This document shows, piece after piece, positions 1 to 8,651 of a stretch of DNA of 49,342 nucleotides (its first letter is position 1; every line of letters starts with the position of its first letter). Below the pieces are notes generated by a model that had not been told where the DNA came from, did not search any database, and worked only from the letters and a program-made list of their open reading frames with translations. The stretch is from Bacillota bacterium (GTDB lineage Bacteria > Bacillota > Bacilli > Bacillales_A > Planococcaceae). The stretch is from assembly GCA_023405135.1 (NCBI GenBank), contig JAEXYZ010000126.1, forward strand, positions 1 to 49,342, in the 5' to 3' direction. Both the position numbers and the translations under genes were made by a program.

Positions 1-49
1 GCTCAACTACAGTTTGTTTGAATTCTTGATTATATTTTTTTTGACTCAT
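1..49 (-). CDS. IS3-type transposase OrfA, N-terminal fragment at the window edge
   Basis: The minus strand from 49 reads MSQKKYNQEFKQTVVE and then leaves the window. This is the usual start of the helix-turn-helix OrfA protein of IS3/IS150-like elements, which binds the element ends. Only 16 residues are visible. A weak AAAGGT ribosome site lies about 12 bases upstream of the ATG. Confidence 0.6.
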   Translation of the reverse strand, partial: MSQKKYNQEFKQTVVE

Positions 50-106
50 AATACGGACACGACCTTTCATTAGTTCAATTTTAATGACTTAACCAAGTTG
101 TGTCCA
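1..106 (-). mobile_element. End of an IS3-family insertion sequence (partial)
   Basis: Read on the minus strand, the element begins with TGGACACAACTTGGTTAAGT at 106 and runs leftward into a transposase start codon at 49. IS3-type elements begin with TG and end with CA, which fits the TGTCCA at 101-106. DNA to the right of 106 reads as the middle of a helicase-like gene, so 106/107 is the likely insertion junction. The other end and any target duplication lie outside the window, so the family call rests on the short transposase start and the end sequence. Confidence 0.65.
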
Positions 107-673
107 TACATCTATACTACAATCAAATGTTTAACAACATATGAAATAAATAATAATGTACCTAAACTAATCATTGATAGATTAAATCCTAAAAGGTATG
201 AATTAACAACAATTTTCCGTCATAACAAGGAAATTAATTCGTTTATTAATTACTTATTTGATTTATCCAAACAGATTCAAAATCAAAATTATTCATCGAT
301 TACGATTCAATATTTTTCTTCTTTTAATGCCACAAGAAGTTACTTGCAATATTTGCGGCATGAAGGGTGGAGAATAATTGATTATACATCGACTCAATAT
401 ATTGATGAACCTGATAATGATCATTTAATTCATGGTAGAAAACGGAGCCGAGATTATAATGAAGAGGAGTTTGATAACGTTGTAGCGGTTATTGATGATT
501 CATTTTATTACAAAGAAAATAATAAATTATCTTCGAAAGTTGAAGAATCAAAACTGTTTTACCATCCAACTAAAATGCTTTATCAAAACATAAATAGAGC
601 TAGAAAAAAACTACATATTGTTATCATCAATAACCCTAAAATTTTGGATAAGATTTTAAATGTGTTAAATTAA
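107..673 (+). pseudogene. 3' remnant of a superfamily 1 helicase-like gene, cut by the IS
   Basis: An open frame runs from the IS junction to the stop at 671-673 (about 188 residues). Its end looks like the C-terminal part of UvrD/DUF2075-type helicases: EEFDNVVAVID resembles motif V and MLYQNINRARKKLHIVII resembles motif VI (YxxxTRAR). The Walker A and B motifs are absent, because the 5' part would lie beyond the IS. A TTG at 98 could start this frame but lies inside the IS end, and no ribosome site precedes it. Most likely a dead fragment. The helicase assignment is by motif memory and is moderate. Confidence 0.55.
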
Positions 674-674
674 A

Positions 675-700
675 CGGATGCCAATTTTCTAGGGCATCCG
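675..700. terminator. Bidirectional hairpin terminator
   Basis: CGGATGCC (675-682) pairs exactly with GGCATCCG (693-700) around a 10-base loop. It sits between the stop of the helicase remnant and the stop of the convergent EcsC-family gene and can serve both. Confidence 0.7.
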
Positions 701-701
701 C

Positions 702-1526
702 TTATTCGATAGGAGCATTTTCAATTTTCTCTATTTGTTGAAGCTTTTCATATATTCGTCTTTTCCGATAAAGCATTATTCCCGCTTGAGAAACATCTTC
801 TATCATTGCTTTGTTAGAAAAAGCCCCGAAAATCATTCCTGCAATTGGTACCATTTGAAATAGCTTTTTCCAACCGAATTGATCGCGGTAAGTAAAAAAT
901 ACCTCTTGCCATCCTTTAAGCTGACTAATCATACTTTCAGATGAGTCTTTTTTGTCGTTTATATGGGATAATTCTTTCAAAATCGCTTCTTTCCCAACAA
1001 TATCAGCTGAAGCAAATTGTAGACATTTGACAATGAACACTCGTTCTTGCTTTTCATTTGGATCATATCCATGGATGATCGCTATTTCCTGCAAAGTTTT
1101 CAAGGCAATTCCTAAAATAACCGGAATATCAATTACTAATGTAAACAAACCTCCAATACCAGTAGAAGCACCTTGAACAGTTGCTATTTTTACTCGTTCA
1201 CTTTGCAGCTTTTTTCCAAGGTTAATCATATTATCTAATGGCATGTTGCCGATATCCTCAATAGTTTCTATTGGGGAAGAAGTACTCTTTTGAATTTTTT
1301 CTATCATACTTTTTTTGTTAATTAAATATTTGCCACCAGTTTGGATATAGTTGCCTAATTCAGAAACTAATATTCCAAGTTTCTCTTGAATAAATTTAGG
1401 TGTTATTTTATCTAGTAATTTAAAGGGTAGGCGTCCGAGCTTTTCCCAAAAAAATAAGCCCTTTTGATCATCCTCCCATTTTTCGATTTCTTGTAAATAT
1501 GTTATTAATTGTTCTTTTGATTCCAA
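702..1526 (-). CDS. EcsC family protein
   Basis: This 274-residue protein matches the EcsC family, whose biochemical role is not settled. The glycine-rich hydrophobic core near residues 117-142 (VQGASTGIGGLFTLVIDIPV) and the later segment PIAGMIFGAFSNKAMI are characteristic. In Bacillus subtilis ecsC follows the ecsAB ABC-transporter genes; here the gene stands alone and no transporter is nearby. The hydrophobic stretches suggest membrane association. The ATG at 1526 has only a weak AGGAG-like site upstream (TTAGGAGAATTTTA). It ends into the hairpin at 675-700. Confidence 0.85.
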   Translation of the reverse strand: MESKEQLITYLQEIEKWEDDQKGLFFWEKLGRLPFKLLDKITPKFIQEKLGILVSELGNYIQTGGKYLINKKSMIEKIQKSTSSPIETIEDIGNMPLDNMINLGKKLQSERVKIATVQGASTGIGGLFTLVIDIPVILGIALKTLQEIAIIHGYDPNEKQERVFIVKCLQFASADIVGKEAILKELSHINDKKDSSESMISQLKGWQEVFFTYRDQFGWKKLFQMVPIAGMIFGAFSNKAMIEDVSQAGIMLYRKRRIYEKLQQIEKIENAPIE

Positions 1527-1723
1527 TTAAAATTCTCCTAACACAATTTGACTTTGATAAATATACGAATGGCTAATTAAAAATGTTTCATAAATAGTAT
1601 GAGTAAATATGAATATTTTAGCATTTTCATTTAGAAATTTTGTAAAATCAAAATTTTTGATACGAATGTTGAGTAGGAAGGTTATACTATTGCTAATTGG
1701 ACGCTTTAATGGGGAGGTCACTT

Positions 1724-2383
1724 ATGAAAATTACAATCGAATGGTCATATAAAACGAAAAATGGTGCACAAACTGTATTTCGTTCTGAGGAGCTGTCACC
1801 AGCCCATGCACTAACTATTGCTGAAGATATTGAAAAAACGGGACGGGCAAATAATATTACATTTATCGATGAATACGATAGTACATGGATGACAAAGGAA
1901 TTAAAAAAATACATTAAAGAAATTGAAACCGAACCACATAATGTTCGGGTTTATTTTGATGGTGGCTATGATATTCAAACAAGTTTTGCTGGATTAGGTA
2001 TTGCCATTTATTACGAGCAAAATGGTAAGTCCTATCGATTACGTAGAAATGCTCCAGCATCAGGACTTGCCTCAAACAATGAAGCGGAGTATGCAGCATT
2101 GCATCTTGCAATTGTAGAGCTTGATTTATTAGATGTTCATCATCAAACTGTTCAGTTTATAGGTGATTCACAAGTTGTCATTAATCAAATGAGTGGAGAA
2201 TGGCCAGCCTATGAGCGAGATTTAGCAGCATGGGCAGATCGAATTGATGAAAAATTAAAAGAACTTGGCATTACTGCTGAATACGAACTAGTTCCACGAA
2301 AATTAAATGCAGAAGCTGATCGACTTGCAACACAAGCATTAAATGGTGTTGATATAACAGGGCAAATTGAGATTCAGGAATAA
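1724..2383 (+). CDS. RNase HI-like protein with extra N-terminal domain
   Basis: The 219-residue product carries a type I RNase H fold from about residue 74 to the end. Four acidic residues sit where the catalytic DEDD set is expected: D79 in YFDGG, E122 in NNEAEY, D148 in GDSQ and D199 in NAEADRLA. RNase HI enzymes cut the RNA strand of RNA-DNA hybrids. The first 70 residues form a separate small domain seen in Bacillus YpeP/YpdQ-like proteins. The ATG at 1724 follows GGGGAGG at 1711, which decides the start over a TTG at 1697. Whether it cleaves hybrids cannot be told from sequence. Confidence 0.82.
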   Translation: MKITIEWSYKTKNGAQTVFRSEELSPAHALTIAEDIEKTGRANNITFIDEYDSTWMTKELKKYIKEIETEPHNVRVYFDGGYDIQTSFAGLGIAIYYEQNGKSYRLRRNAPASGLASNNEAEYAALHLAIVELDLLDVHHQTVQFIGDSQVVINQMSGEWPAYERDLAAWADRIDEKLKELGITAEYELVPRKLNAEADRLATQALNGVDITGQIEIQE

Positions 2384-2458
2384 AGGATTTCACGAAGGTC
2401 TTTTTGAATTCCTTTTAGAAATATGATAAATTTGTTAAGTATCAAGTTGATTCGTAAT

Positions 2459-2492
2459 TAGACAGTCGCAACTTCGGCTGTCTATTTTTTTT
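2459..2492 (+). terminator. Intrinsic terminator after the RNase H-like gene
   Basis: TAGACAGTCG pairs with CGGCTGTCTA (one G-U pair) around a short loop and is followed by an eight-T run. It lies directly before the next gene. Confidence 0.75.
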
Positions 2493-2513
2493 AGATTAGA
2501 GTAAAAACAAAGG

Positions 2514-3476
2514 ATGAATAAATTGAGTAATAAAAAGCAAAAAGGTAACTATATTTATACCTATGTACAACATAAAGATGAATACGAGCTATGTCGAATG
2601 GAGATGCGTGCATTTTTCGGCTTCGATACACCATTAAATTATTTGTTTAGCGAAATAGATATTGAGCCAAGCAGAAGCCCGTTTATACGTGAACGACTTG
2701 AGGTTTTATATGATGGAAATAGCATTTCTGACATTAAAAATTTAGTGATGGAAATGAACCTAAGTGCGTCTACCTATAAAGTAGTTTGTTTAAATAACAT
2801 AGATTTAGGCGTAACAAAGAAAATACCTCATTCAGAGCGTCGAATAATGGAACGGGAAATTGGATTATCCATTGATGGTGAACCAGATTTAGATGATCCA
2901 GAAATAGTGTTTGGTCTAGTATTGCTAGATGGGCGATGGTATTTTGGAAAACATACGGTAAGTGAATCTGTTTGGCGGAAACACGTACATAAACCGAGAA
3001 GCTATTCAACAGCCCTAAATACAAGAGTTGCCCGCGCAGTGACAAATATTGCAGTTCCACAGCCTGAAAATATTAGAGCGATAGACCCGTGTTGTGGTAT
3101 AGGTACGATTCTTGTTGAGGCGCTTTCAATGGGTATCAACATTGTAGGCAGAGATATAAATCCACTTGTTTGTGTAGGGTCTCGAGAAAACATTGCTTAT
3201 TTTGGTTATGAAGGAACTGTTAAGAAGGGACCAATCTCAGAAGTAGCAGAACATTATGATGTTGCAATCATTGATTTACCTTATAACTTAGCGACTCATA
3301 TATCTGCTGATGAACAATACGATATTATTAAACATGCACGTCGTATCGCAAAGCGAGTTGTTTTCGTTACAATCGAAACAATTGATGACATGATAAAAGG
3401 AGCAGGCTTTGAAATAAAAGACCGCTGTATTGCAAGAAAGCATCTGTTTGAAAGGCAAATATTATTGTGTGAGTGA
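2514..3476 (+). CDS. TRM11-like RNA (guanine-N2) methyltransferase
   Basis: The 320-residue protein ends in a Rossmann methyltransferase. Motif I is DPCCGIGT at 191-198 and the catalytic (N/D)PPY-type motif is DLPYN at 254-258, with D-I-N at 214-216 likely touching the S-adenosylmethionine ribose. The N-terminal half has the length expected of a THUMP-like RNA-binding part. Relatives (TRM11, TrmG10) methylate tRNA guanine 10 on N2; the target here is inferred. Its ribosome site (AAAGG) is weak. The second position of the DPPY motif is Leu instead of Pro, which is common in bacterial members. Confidence 0.78.
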   Translation: MNKLSNKKQKGNYIYTYVQHKDEYELCRMEMRAFFGFDTPLNYLFSEIDIEPSRSPFIRERLEVLYDGNSISDIKNLVMEMNLSASTYKVVCLNNIDLGVTKKIPHSERRIMEREIGLSIDGEPDLDDPEIVFGLVLLDGRWYFGKHTVSESVWRKHVHKPRSYSTALNTRVARAVTNIAVPQPENIRAIDPCCGIGTILVEALSMGINIVGRDINPLVCVGSRENIAYFGYEGTVKKGPISEVAEHYDVAIIDLPYNLATHISADEQYDIIKHARRIAKRVVFVTIETIDDMIKGAGFEIKDRCIARKHLFERQILLCE

Positions 3477-3517
3477 ATTTGTTTATTATGAGGTATCCAA
3501 ATGGATGTATAGCCTGT

Positions 3518-3677
3518 GGTTCGTGTAGATACTTTTGGATTGGGTCACATAACGCTAGATTCGGGCGGATACACGCGGATTCGGTCACATAACGCTAGAT
3601 TCGGGCGGATACCCATAGATTCGGTCACATAGCCCCATGTTCGGGCGGATACCTCTAGAATCGGTCACAAAACGATT
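3518..3677. repeat. Degenerate 20-base tandem repeat (40-base higher-order unit)
   Basis: About eight 20-base units run head to tail, alternating between GATTCGGTCACATAACGCTA-like and GATTCGGGCGGATACACGCG-like forms, so that a 40-base dimer repeats from 3538. The first unit (3518-3537) and the last (3658-3677) are the most diverged. The tract lies between two gene ends and no open frame explains it. Confidence 0.85.
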
Positions 3678-3696
3678 TAACTGTATAAAACGATCT

Positions 3697-3726
3697 TATA
3701 GACAGCCAATTTTTTGACTGTCTATA
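3697..3726. terminator. Hairpin terminator between convergent genes
   Basis: TATAGACAG (3697-3705) pairs with CTGTCTATA (3718-3726). It lies just past the stop of sspH on the minus strand and beyond the methyltransferase on the plus strand. Confidence 0.65.
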
Positions 3727-3740
3727 TGATTGTCATGAAT

Positions 3741-3920
3741 TTAGTGTTCTCTTAAGTCGGATAACGCTACCTCTTGTTCATTTTCAGAATCATCAATTGG
3801 GAATATTCTAGCGGTACCTTTATTTTCGTCAACGTTTTGAATATATACTCGAACGCCGTTAAATGTTACGTTTGCTAAAGTTGGTGATTCTGCGATTTCT
3901 TGTGCTCTTTGAACATTCAT
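3741..3920 (-). CDS. sspH: H-type small acid-soluble spore protein
   Basis: A 59-residue minus-strand protein starting MNVQRAQEIAESPTLANVTF. The pattern of an N-terminal amphipathic start, a beta segment (VTFNGVRVYIQNVDE) and an acidic tail matches the SspH/SASP-H family. These are minor spore-core proteins made in the forespore. A strong AGGAGG site lies about 7 bases upstream of the ATG at 3920. It is a sign that the host forms endospores. Confidence 0.88.
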   Translation of the reverse strand: MNVQRAQEIAESPTLANVTFNGVRVYIQNVDENKGTARIFPIDDSENEQEVALSDLREH

Positions 3921-4106
3921 GTAAACAACCTCCTCTTTTGTAATTCAAGCTCCACCTTTCATTATTCTCATTTTAAGACAAATGATTCTTTGAATTTTTC
4001 ATTATTAGAATACATTTCAACAGTTGATAATTAAAATTTCTATCAAGGCACTTTTTGGACAAGGATAGTTTTAGCAACCTAGAAGTGAAGAAGGGATAGA
4101 CTTGAT

Positions 4107-4868
4107 ATGGACCATCACATTTCCTCAAAAGACAACGAGAACATTTATAATAATCGAAAAAGAGATTTACCATCATTACCGTGGATTATGAAGCAGACGT
4201 GGATTGATTCTTTGTTTATACATTACCCTGTGAAGCGAGAGGTTTTACAAAAATTTGTCCCGGATGTTTTGCCTATTGATACTTTTGAAGGAGTAGGGTG
4301 GATTTCAATTGTGCCATACCTCACTAGTTCAATGAGACTAAGAGGAATTCCACCAGCACCTGGAATAAAACAATTTCCAGGTTACAATGTGCGCACGTAT
4401 GTAAATGTAAATGGTCGTCCAGGTATTTACTTTTTTAGTCTTACAGCTGCTAACTGGTTTAGTGCAACAGCAGCAAAAATTTTTTTCCGTTTACCTTATT
4501 ACTTTTTAGATATTCATATGGACAACCATAATGATTTAGTAATATTCAACAGTAAAACTTTAGCAAATAACGGTGCACAGCTAATATGTAATTACAAGCC
4601 GAATTCTAAATCTAAACGTGCTGAAAGAGGTTCATTGGATGAATGGTTAATTGAACGCTATTGTCTTTTTACCGTGAATAAAAAAGGGGCACCGCTACGA
4701 TGCAATATTTTGCATCATCCATGGTTGTTACAGGATGTGGAAGTAGAATTTCAGAAAAATACAACATTGTCGCCATTTAATATTATTCCTGACAATCGTA
4801 ACTATATAATGCATTATTCAAAAAGGGCAGAGGTTCGAATATGGCCATTAGTTTCAGCGTTAAATTGA
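4107..4868 (+). CDS. DUF2071 (YqjF-like) family protein
   Basis: The 253-residue protein matches the YqjF/DUF2071 family, typically about 240 residues. Family features include W-x-x-LLFxHYPV-like start (here WIDSLFIHYPVKREVLQKFV), PGYNVRTYVNVNGRPGIYFF and the repeated Leu/Trp-rich segment near GSLDEWLIERYCLF. Its function is unknown; the fold is thought to be acetoacetate-decarboxylase-like. The ATG follows AAGAAGGGA. The first 25 residues before MKQTW are poorly conserved, so a later start at 4170 is possible. Confidence 0.85.
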   Translation: MDHHISSKDNENIYNNRKRDLPSLPWIMKQTWIDSLFIHYPVKREVLQKFVPDVLPIDTFEGVGWISIVPYLTSSMRLRGIPPAPGIKQFPGYNVRTYVNVNGRPGIYFFSLTAANWFSATAAKIFFRLPYYFLDIHMDNHNDLVIFNSKTLANNGAQLICNYKPNSKSKRAERGSLDEWLIERYCLFTVNKKGAPLRCNILHHPWLLQDVEVEFQKNTTLSPFNIIPDNRNYIMHYSKRAEVRIWPLVSALN

Positions 4869-4920
4869 GCAAGTAAACCGGCTGTTCCGAATGAACGACT
4901 TCTTTTTAATTGTATAAAAA

Positions 4921-4946
4921 AGGAACTCAAAAAGAATTGAGTTCCT
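4921..4946 (-). terminator. Terminator overlapping the end of the radical SAM gene
   Basis: AGGAACTCAA (4921-4930) and TTGAGTTCCT (4937-4946) form a perfect 10-base stem, followed on the minus strand by a T run (AAAAAA at 4914-4919 on plus). The stem includes the last codons and stop of the gene. Confidence 0.75.
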
Positions 4947-6699
4947 GCATTTGTTTATTTTTTTGTAATTGTAACGTTGCAAAGTAAGGCGTTTGTCCTT
5001 GTCGGAAATGGGTTAATAAGAATGCGTCTTGTGCAACAATTTTTCCGTTTTTATATGCTTCGTAATCAAAAGCAAATGGTATAAGTAGAGAATGTTTAAA
5101 GAATTCTCTTTCACTAACATTCATTTGTGCGAATTCTTCACCAGCTAAAGAAGGGTTTTCTTTGAGAGCTTGGTATATAGTTTTTTGTTGTTCTTCTGAA
5201 AGACGTTCTTTCCACCAAATTTTTCGTGGTTGGAACTGTTGCTTTGATAAATAATCAAGCTTCATTAAACTTTGAATAATTGGCAGCTGAGCTATTTGCT
5301 GAGTAGCTAAAAACTCTTCAAGTCTCGTGAATAAGTCTTCAAGCTGATGTCCGATTCTTGACCAGCCTTTTTCTTCCCAATACGTTCCGAAGTTTTGGAA
5401 GAAATCAAAGGGCGTTTCAAAAACTTCTGTAACTAAGTACTCAATTGTATTGTCCATTCGATGGTCATTCCAATATTTTTCAAGTACGTCTTCAGCATGT
5501 TTTATACGAATTATTTCATCAAAAGTTAAAACATTGTTGGCAAAAATTTCGTAAGGAGCAACATCAACATATGTGTAGCCATATTTCTTTGCCTCGACGC
5601 GAAGGCCAGTTCCACGCAAGAGCTTTAAGAAACCAAGCTGTAGTTCTTCTGGACGCATTGCAAATACATCGTTAAATGTTTGTCTAAAGCTATCGTAATC
5701 TTCTTCTGGAAGTCCAGCAATTAAATCAAGATGTTGATCGATTTTACCGCCTTTTTTCACCATCGTTACGGTACGTTTCAGCTTCTCAAAGTTTTGACGA
5801 CGTTTTACAAGCTCATTCGTTAAATCATTTGTTGATTGTACCCCGATTTCAAAACGGAAAAGTCCTTTTGGAGCGTTGTCATTTAAAAATTGAATGACCT
5901 CAGGACGCATTATGTCTGCTGTAATTTCAAATTGGAACACGACACCTGGCACATGCTCATCAATTAAAAATTGGAACATTTCCATTGCATAGCTGCGGCT
6001 AATATTAAATGTACGGTCGACAAACTTAATTGTTCTTGCACCATTTGCCATTAAGTAGCGAATGTCTTCTTTGATTTTTTCACGATTAAAGTAACGAACC
6101 CCGACTTCAATCGATGAAAGACAGAATTGACAGCTGAAAGGACAGCCACGACTCGTTTCGATATACTGAATTCGCTTGCTAAGGTGAGGAAGATCCTCTT
6201 CAAAGCGGAACGGACTTGGAAGTTCTCGTAAATCAATCTTTGGAGGTTGTGCATGAATTTTTATCTTGCCGTCCTCTAAATAACAAATCCCCGGAACTGA
6301 TTCTAGCTCGATTTCTCCTCTGAAATATTTTAGTAAGTCTTTAAAGGATGTTTCACCTTCACCCATAACGATGAAATCAATTTCTTCAACTCTACGCAGC
6401 CAGTCGTGAACATCATAAGAAACTTCAGGTCCACCTAGCACGATTTTCGTATGAGGCGATACTGCCCGAAGCATGCGAATAACACGAATTGTTTCTTCGA
6501 TATTCCAAATGTAACAACTAAATCCGACCACATCTGGCTTATGCTGATAAATATCTGAAACGATATTAAAAGCTGGGTCTTTAATTGTATATTCAATAAT
6601 TTTCGGTTCAAATTCAGGTTGGGCTGCTGCTTTTAAACAACGTAACGCCAAGTTTGTATGGATATATTTCGCATTTAGCGTAGTTAAAACAATATTCAT
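4927..6699 (-). CDS. Cobalamin-binding-domain radical SAM protein (DUF4080 type)
   Basis: The 590-residue protein has an N-terminal B12-binding-type Rossmann domain (residues 1-130, with VLGGPEVSYD), a radical SAM core with the cluster motif C186-x3-C190-x2-C193 in SRGCPFSCQFC, and a C-terminal extension (about 380-590) of DUF4080 type. Such enzymes use a 4Fe-4S cluster and S-adenosylmethionine for radical chemistry; the substrate is unknown. The ATG at 6699 is preceded by AAGGAGATCC. An in-frame start 24 bases upstream lacks a ribosome site. It stands alone, so context gives no substrate hint. Confidence 0.88.
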   Translation of the reverse strand: MNIVLTTLNAKYIHTNLALRCLKAAAQPEFEPKIIEYTIKDPAFNIVSDIYQHKPDVVGFSCYIWNIEETIRVIRMLRAVSPHTKIVLGGPEVSYDVHDWLRRVEEIDFIVMGEGETSFKDLLKYFRGEIELESVPGICYLEDGKIKIHAQPPKIDLRELPSPFRFEEDLPHLSKRIQYIETSRGCPFSCQFCLSSIEVGVRYFNREKIKEDIRYLMANGARTIKFVDRTFNISRSYAMEMFQFLIDEHVPGVVFQFEITADIMRPEVIQFLNDNAPKGLFRFEIGVQSTNDLTNELVKRRQNFEKLKRTVTMVKKGGKIDQHLDLIAGLPEEDYDSFRQTFNDVFAMRPEELQLGFLKLLRGTGLRVEAKKYGYTYVDVAPYEIFANNVLTFDEIIRIKHAEDVLEKYWNDHRMDNTIEYLVTEVFETPFDFFQNFGTYWEEKGWSRIGHQLEDLFTRLEEFLATQQIAQLPIIQSLMKLDYLSKQQFQPRKIWWKERLSEEQQKTIYQALKENPSLAGEEFAQMNVSEREFFKHSLLIPFAFDYEAYKNGKIVAQDAFLLTHFRQGQTPYFATLQLQKNKQMQELNSF

Positions 6700-6920
6700 A
6701 ATTGGATCTCCTTTTATATACACGGGTAACTAACTATATGATTTTAGCAGTAATGTTGAATTCGCGCCACTGCCTAGAGTTTTATGGATGAATGTATGGG
6801 GGGGTGTAGTAAGAGTTATTTCTTTTATAGGTTGGTTTTGTGTATATAGTATTAAAAATTTTCATAGATGAAGAATTGTCTTTTTTTGTTAAGCTGTTTT
6901 TCTAGAACTTCCATCATTTA

Positions 6921-6973
6921 AGTTAACCTAATAATAAAATAGGTTGACACAAATATTATGCATCTTTTAATAT
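6921..6973 (+). promoter_or_regulatory. BirA operator and promoter of bioY-bioB
   Basis: AGTTAACC (6921-6928) and GGTTGACA (6942-6949) form the split inverted repeat expected of a biotin repressor BirA site in Bacillales. The right arm contains a -35 TTGACA (6944-6949); a -10 TAATAT lies at 6968-6973 after 18 bases. BirA with biotinyl-AMP would therefore block RNA polymerase. The rest of the 6700-6920 gap holds no gene that I can see. Confidence 0.8.
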
Positions 6974-7010
6974 AGGTTTTGTAATACAAAAATTGACAGG
7001 GGTGGAAGAG

Positions 7011-7601
7011 TTGGAAACTAGTACAGTCAATTCTAAAGTAAAAATGAAAACAGTAGATTTAGTTTATTGCGGAGTTTTTGCCACGCTAATGATGATTGGA
7101 GCGAACATTACTTCCTTTGCTCCATTTATGGTTGTAGGTGGCGTACCTATTACATTACAAGCATTTTTTGCGATATTAGCAGGGTTAATATTAGGTAGTA
7201 GACTTGGGGCAATTTCAGTAACAGTTTATATGTTAATAGGATTAGCTGGTGCTCCTGTTTTTGCAAGATTTAGCGGAGGATTATCACAAATTTTAAGTCC
7301 TACATTTGGCTTTATCGTAACCTTTATTTTTGCTGCTTTTGTAGTTGGAAAAATGGTTGAAAAAAATCCTTCAAAGAAAATGTATATTATTGCAGCATTA
7401 ACTGGGACTGTCATTAGCTACTTAATTGGTACGAACTGGATGTATGCAGCATATATTTTATGGTTTGGAGCACCAGAAGGGTTCTCATACGCAATGGCTT
7501 GGCTTTGGATGATGCCTCCTCTACCAAAGGATTTAATTTTAGCTGTGTTTGCCGGAGTTTTTGGATATAGAATACAAAAAATCTTAAAGGTGGGGAATTA
7601 A
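7011..7601 (+). CDS. bioY: Biotin transporter BioY (S component)
   Basis: About 196 residues with six hydrophobic segments. The signatures MMIGANITSF, GGVPITLQAFFAILAGLILGSRLG and FPSF/FARFSGGLSQILSPTFGFI-like region identify the biotin-specific S component of ECF transporters, which docks with the shared EcfAA'T module encoded elsewhere. The start is a TTG at 7011 with AGGGGTGG five bases upstream; a TTG at 6993 and an ATG at 7044 are alternatives. It is transcribed with bioB, one base away, under the BirA operator. Confidence 0.9.
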   Translation: METSTVNSKVKMKTVDLVYCGVFATLMMIGANITSFAPFMVVGGVPITLQAFFAILAGLILGSRLGAISVTVYMLIGLAGAPVFARFSGGLSQILSPTFGFIVTFIFAAFVVGKMVEKNPSKKMYIIAALTGTVISYLIGTNWMYAAYILWFGAPEGFSYAMAWLWMMPPLPKDLILAVFAGVFGYRIQKILKVGN

Positions 7602-7602
7602 T

Positions 7603-8604
7603 ATGAATTACGAAGAGGTAGCCAAGCAAGTATTACAAGGATATGAGTTAACAGATAAGGAAGCGTTAGAAATACTTGAAAGTCCAGATGAAGATTTATT
7701 GCAATTGCTCCATGCAGCATACAAAATTCGAAAAACGTATTATGGTAATAAAGTAAAATTAAATATGATCATTAACACAAAATCAGGTCTTTGTCCAGAA
7801 AACTGTGGGTATTGCTCACAATCGATTGTGTCAAAAGCACCTGTTGAAAAATATCCGATGATGAAACAGGAAGAAATTGTGGCAGGAGCTGAACGCGCGG
7901 CATCTTTAAACGTTGGTACGTACTGTATTGTTGCAAGTGGTCGCGGCCCAGTGAACAAGGAAATCGATATCGTAGTTGATGCGGTGAAATCGATTAAGGC
8001 AAAACATCAAGACATGACCATTTGTGCATGTCTTGGTATTTTAAAACCTGAACAAGCACAACGACTGAAGGAGGCAGGGGTTGATCGATATAATCATAAC
8101 ATTAATACTTCAGCTAACCATCATGGGAATATTACTACGTCACACACATATGATGATCGTGTAAAAACAGTTGAAATGGCTAAAGAAGCTGGTATTTCAC
8201 CTTGCTCTGGTGTCATCGTAGGGATGAGAGAAACGAGAGAAGATGTTATTAGTATGGCGAGAAGTTTACGTGTACTTGATGCTGACTCAATTCCTGTAAA
8301 TTTCTTGAATGCTATCGATGGAACACCTCTTGAAGGGACTCGAGAGCTAAACCCTCGTTACTGTTTAAAAGTTCTTTGTTTGTTCCGATTTATTAATCCA
8401 TCAAAGGAAATTCGAGTTTCTGGAGGACGCGAAGTAAACCTTGGTACATTACAACCACTTAGCCTATATCCAGCTAACTCCATTTTCCTTGGAGATTACT
8501 TAACTACAGAAGGTCAGCCAGGTGAACAAGATAAAAAAATGCTTGAAGATTTAGGATTTGAAATCGATTTAGAGCCACTTAAACAAGTACAACCACAAAT
8601 GTAA
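7603..8604 (+). CDS. bioB: Biotin synthase
   Basis: The 333-residue radical SAM enzyme inserts sulfur into dethiobiotin to form biotin. The 4Fe-4S ligands are C64, C68 and C71 in CPENCGYCSQ. Downstream motifs YNHNINTS and VSGGREVNLG (with the Arg that binds the 2Fe-2S cluster) are present. The ATG follows AAGGTGGGG and overlaps the bioY end region closely. No bioA, bioD, bioF or bioW lies nearby, so the pair supports uptake of biotin or dethiobiotin plus the final step. Confidence 0.96.
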   Translation: MNYEEVAKQVLQGYELTDKEALEILESPDEDLLQLLHAAYKIRKTYYGNKVKLNMIINTKSGLCPENCGYCSQSIVSKAPVEKYPMMKQEEIVAGAERAASLNVGTYCIVASGRGPVNKEIDIVVDAVKSIKAKHQDMTICACLGILKPEQAQRLKEAGVDRYNHNINTSANHHGNITTSHTYDDRVKTVEMAKEAGISPCSGVIVGMRETREDVISMARSLRVLDADSIPVNFLNAIDGTPLEGTRELNPRYCLKVLCLFRFINPSKEIRVSGGREVNLGTLQPLSLYPANSIFLGDYLTTEGQPGEQDKKMLEDLGFEIDLEPLKQVQPQM

Positions 8605-8612
8605 TTAAAAAA

Positions 8613-8646
8613 GAGCATTGGATTTTTAGGTCCAGTGCTCTTCTTT
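8613..8646 (+). terminator. Terminator of bioY-bioB
   Basis: GAGCATTGGA (8613-8622) pairs with TCCAGTGCTC (8631-8640), one G-U pair, followed by a T-rich tail. It also faces the end of the convergent methyltransferase gene. Confidence 0.75.
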
Positions 8647-8651
8647 TCAAG

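Noticed and set aside
3518..3677. CRISPR array
   Set aside because: Units are contiguous with no spacers and no cas genes are present.
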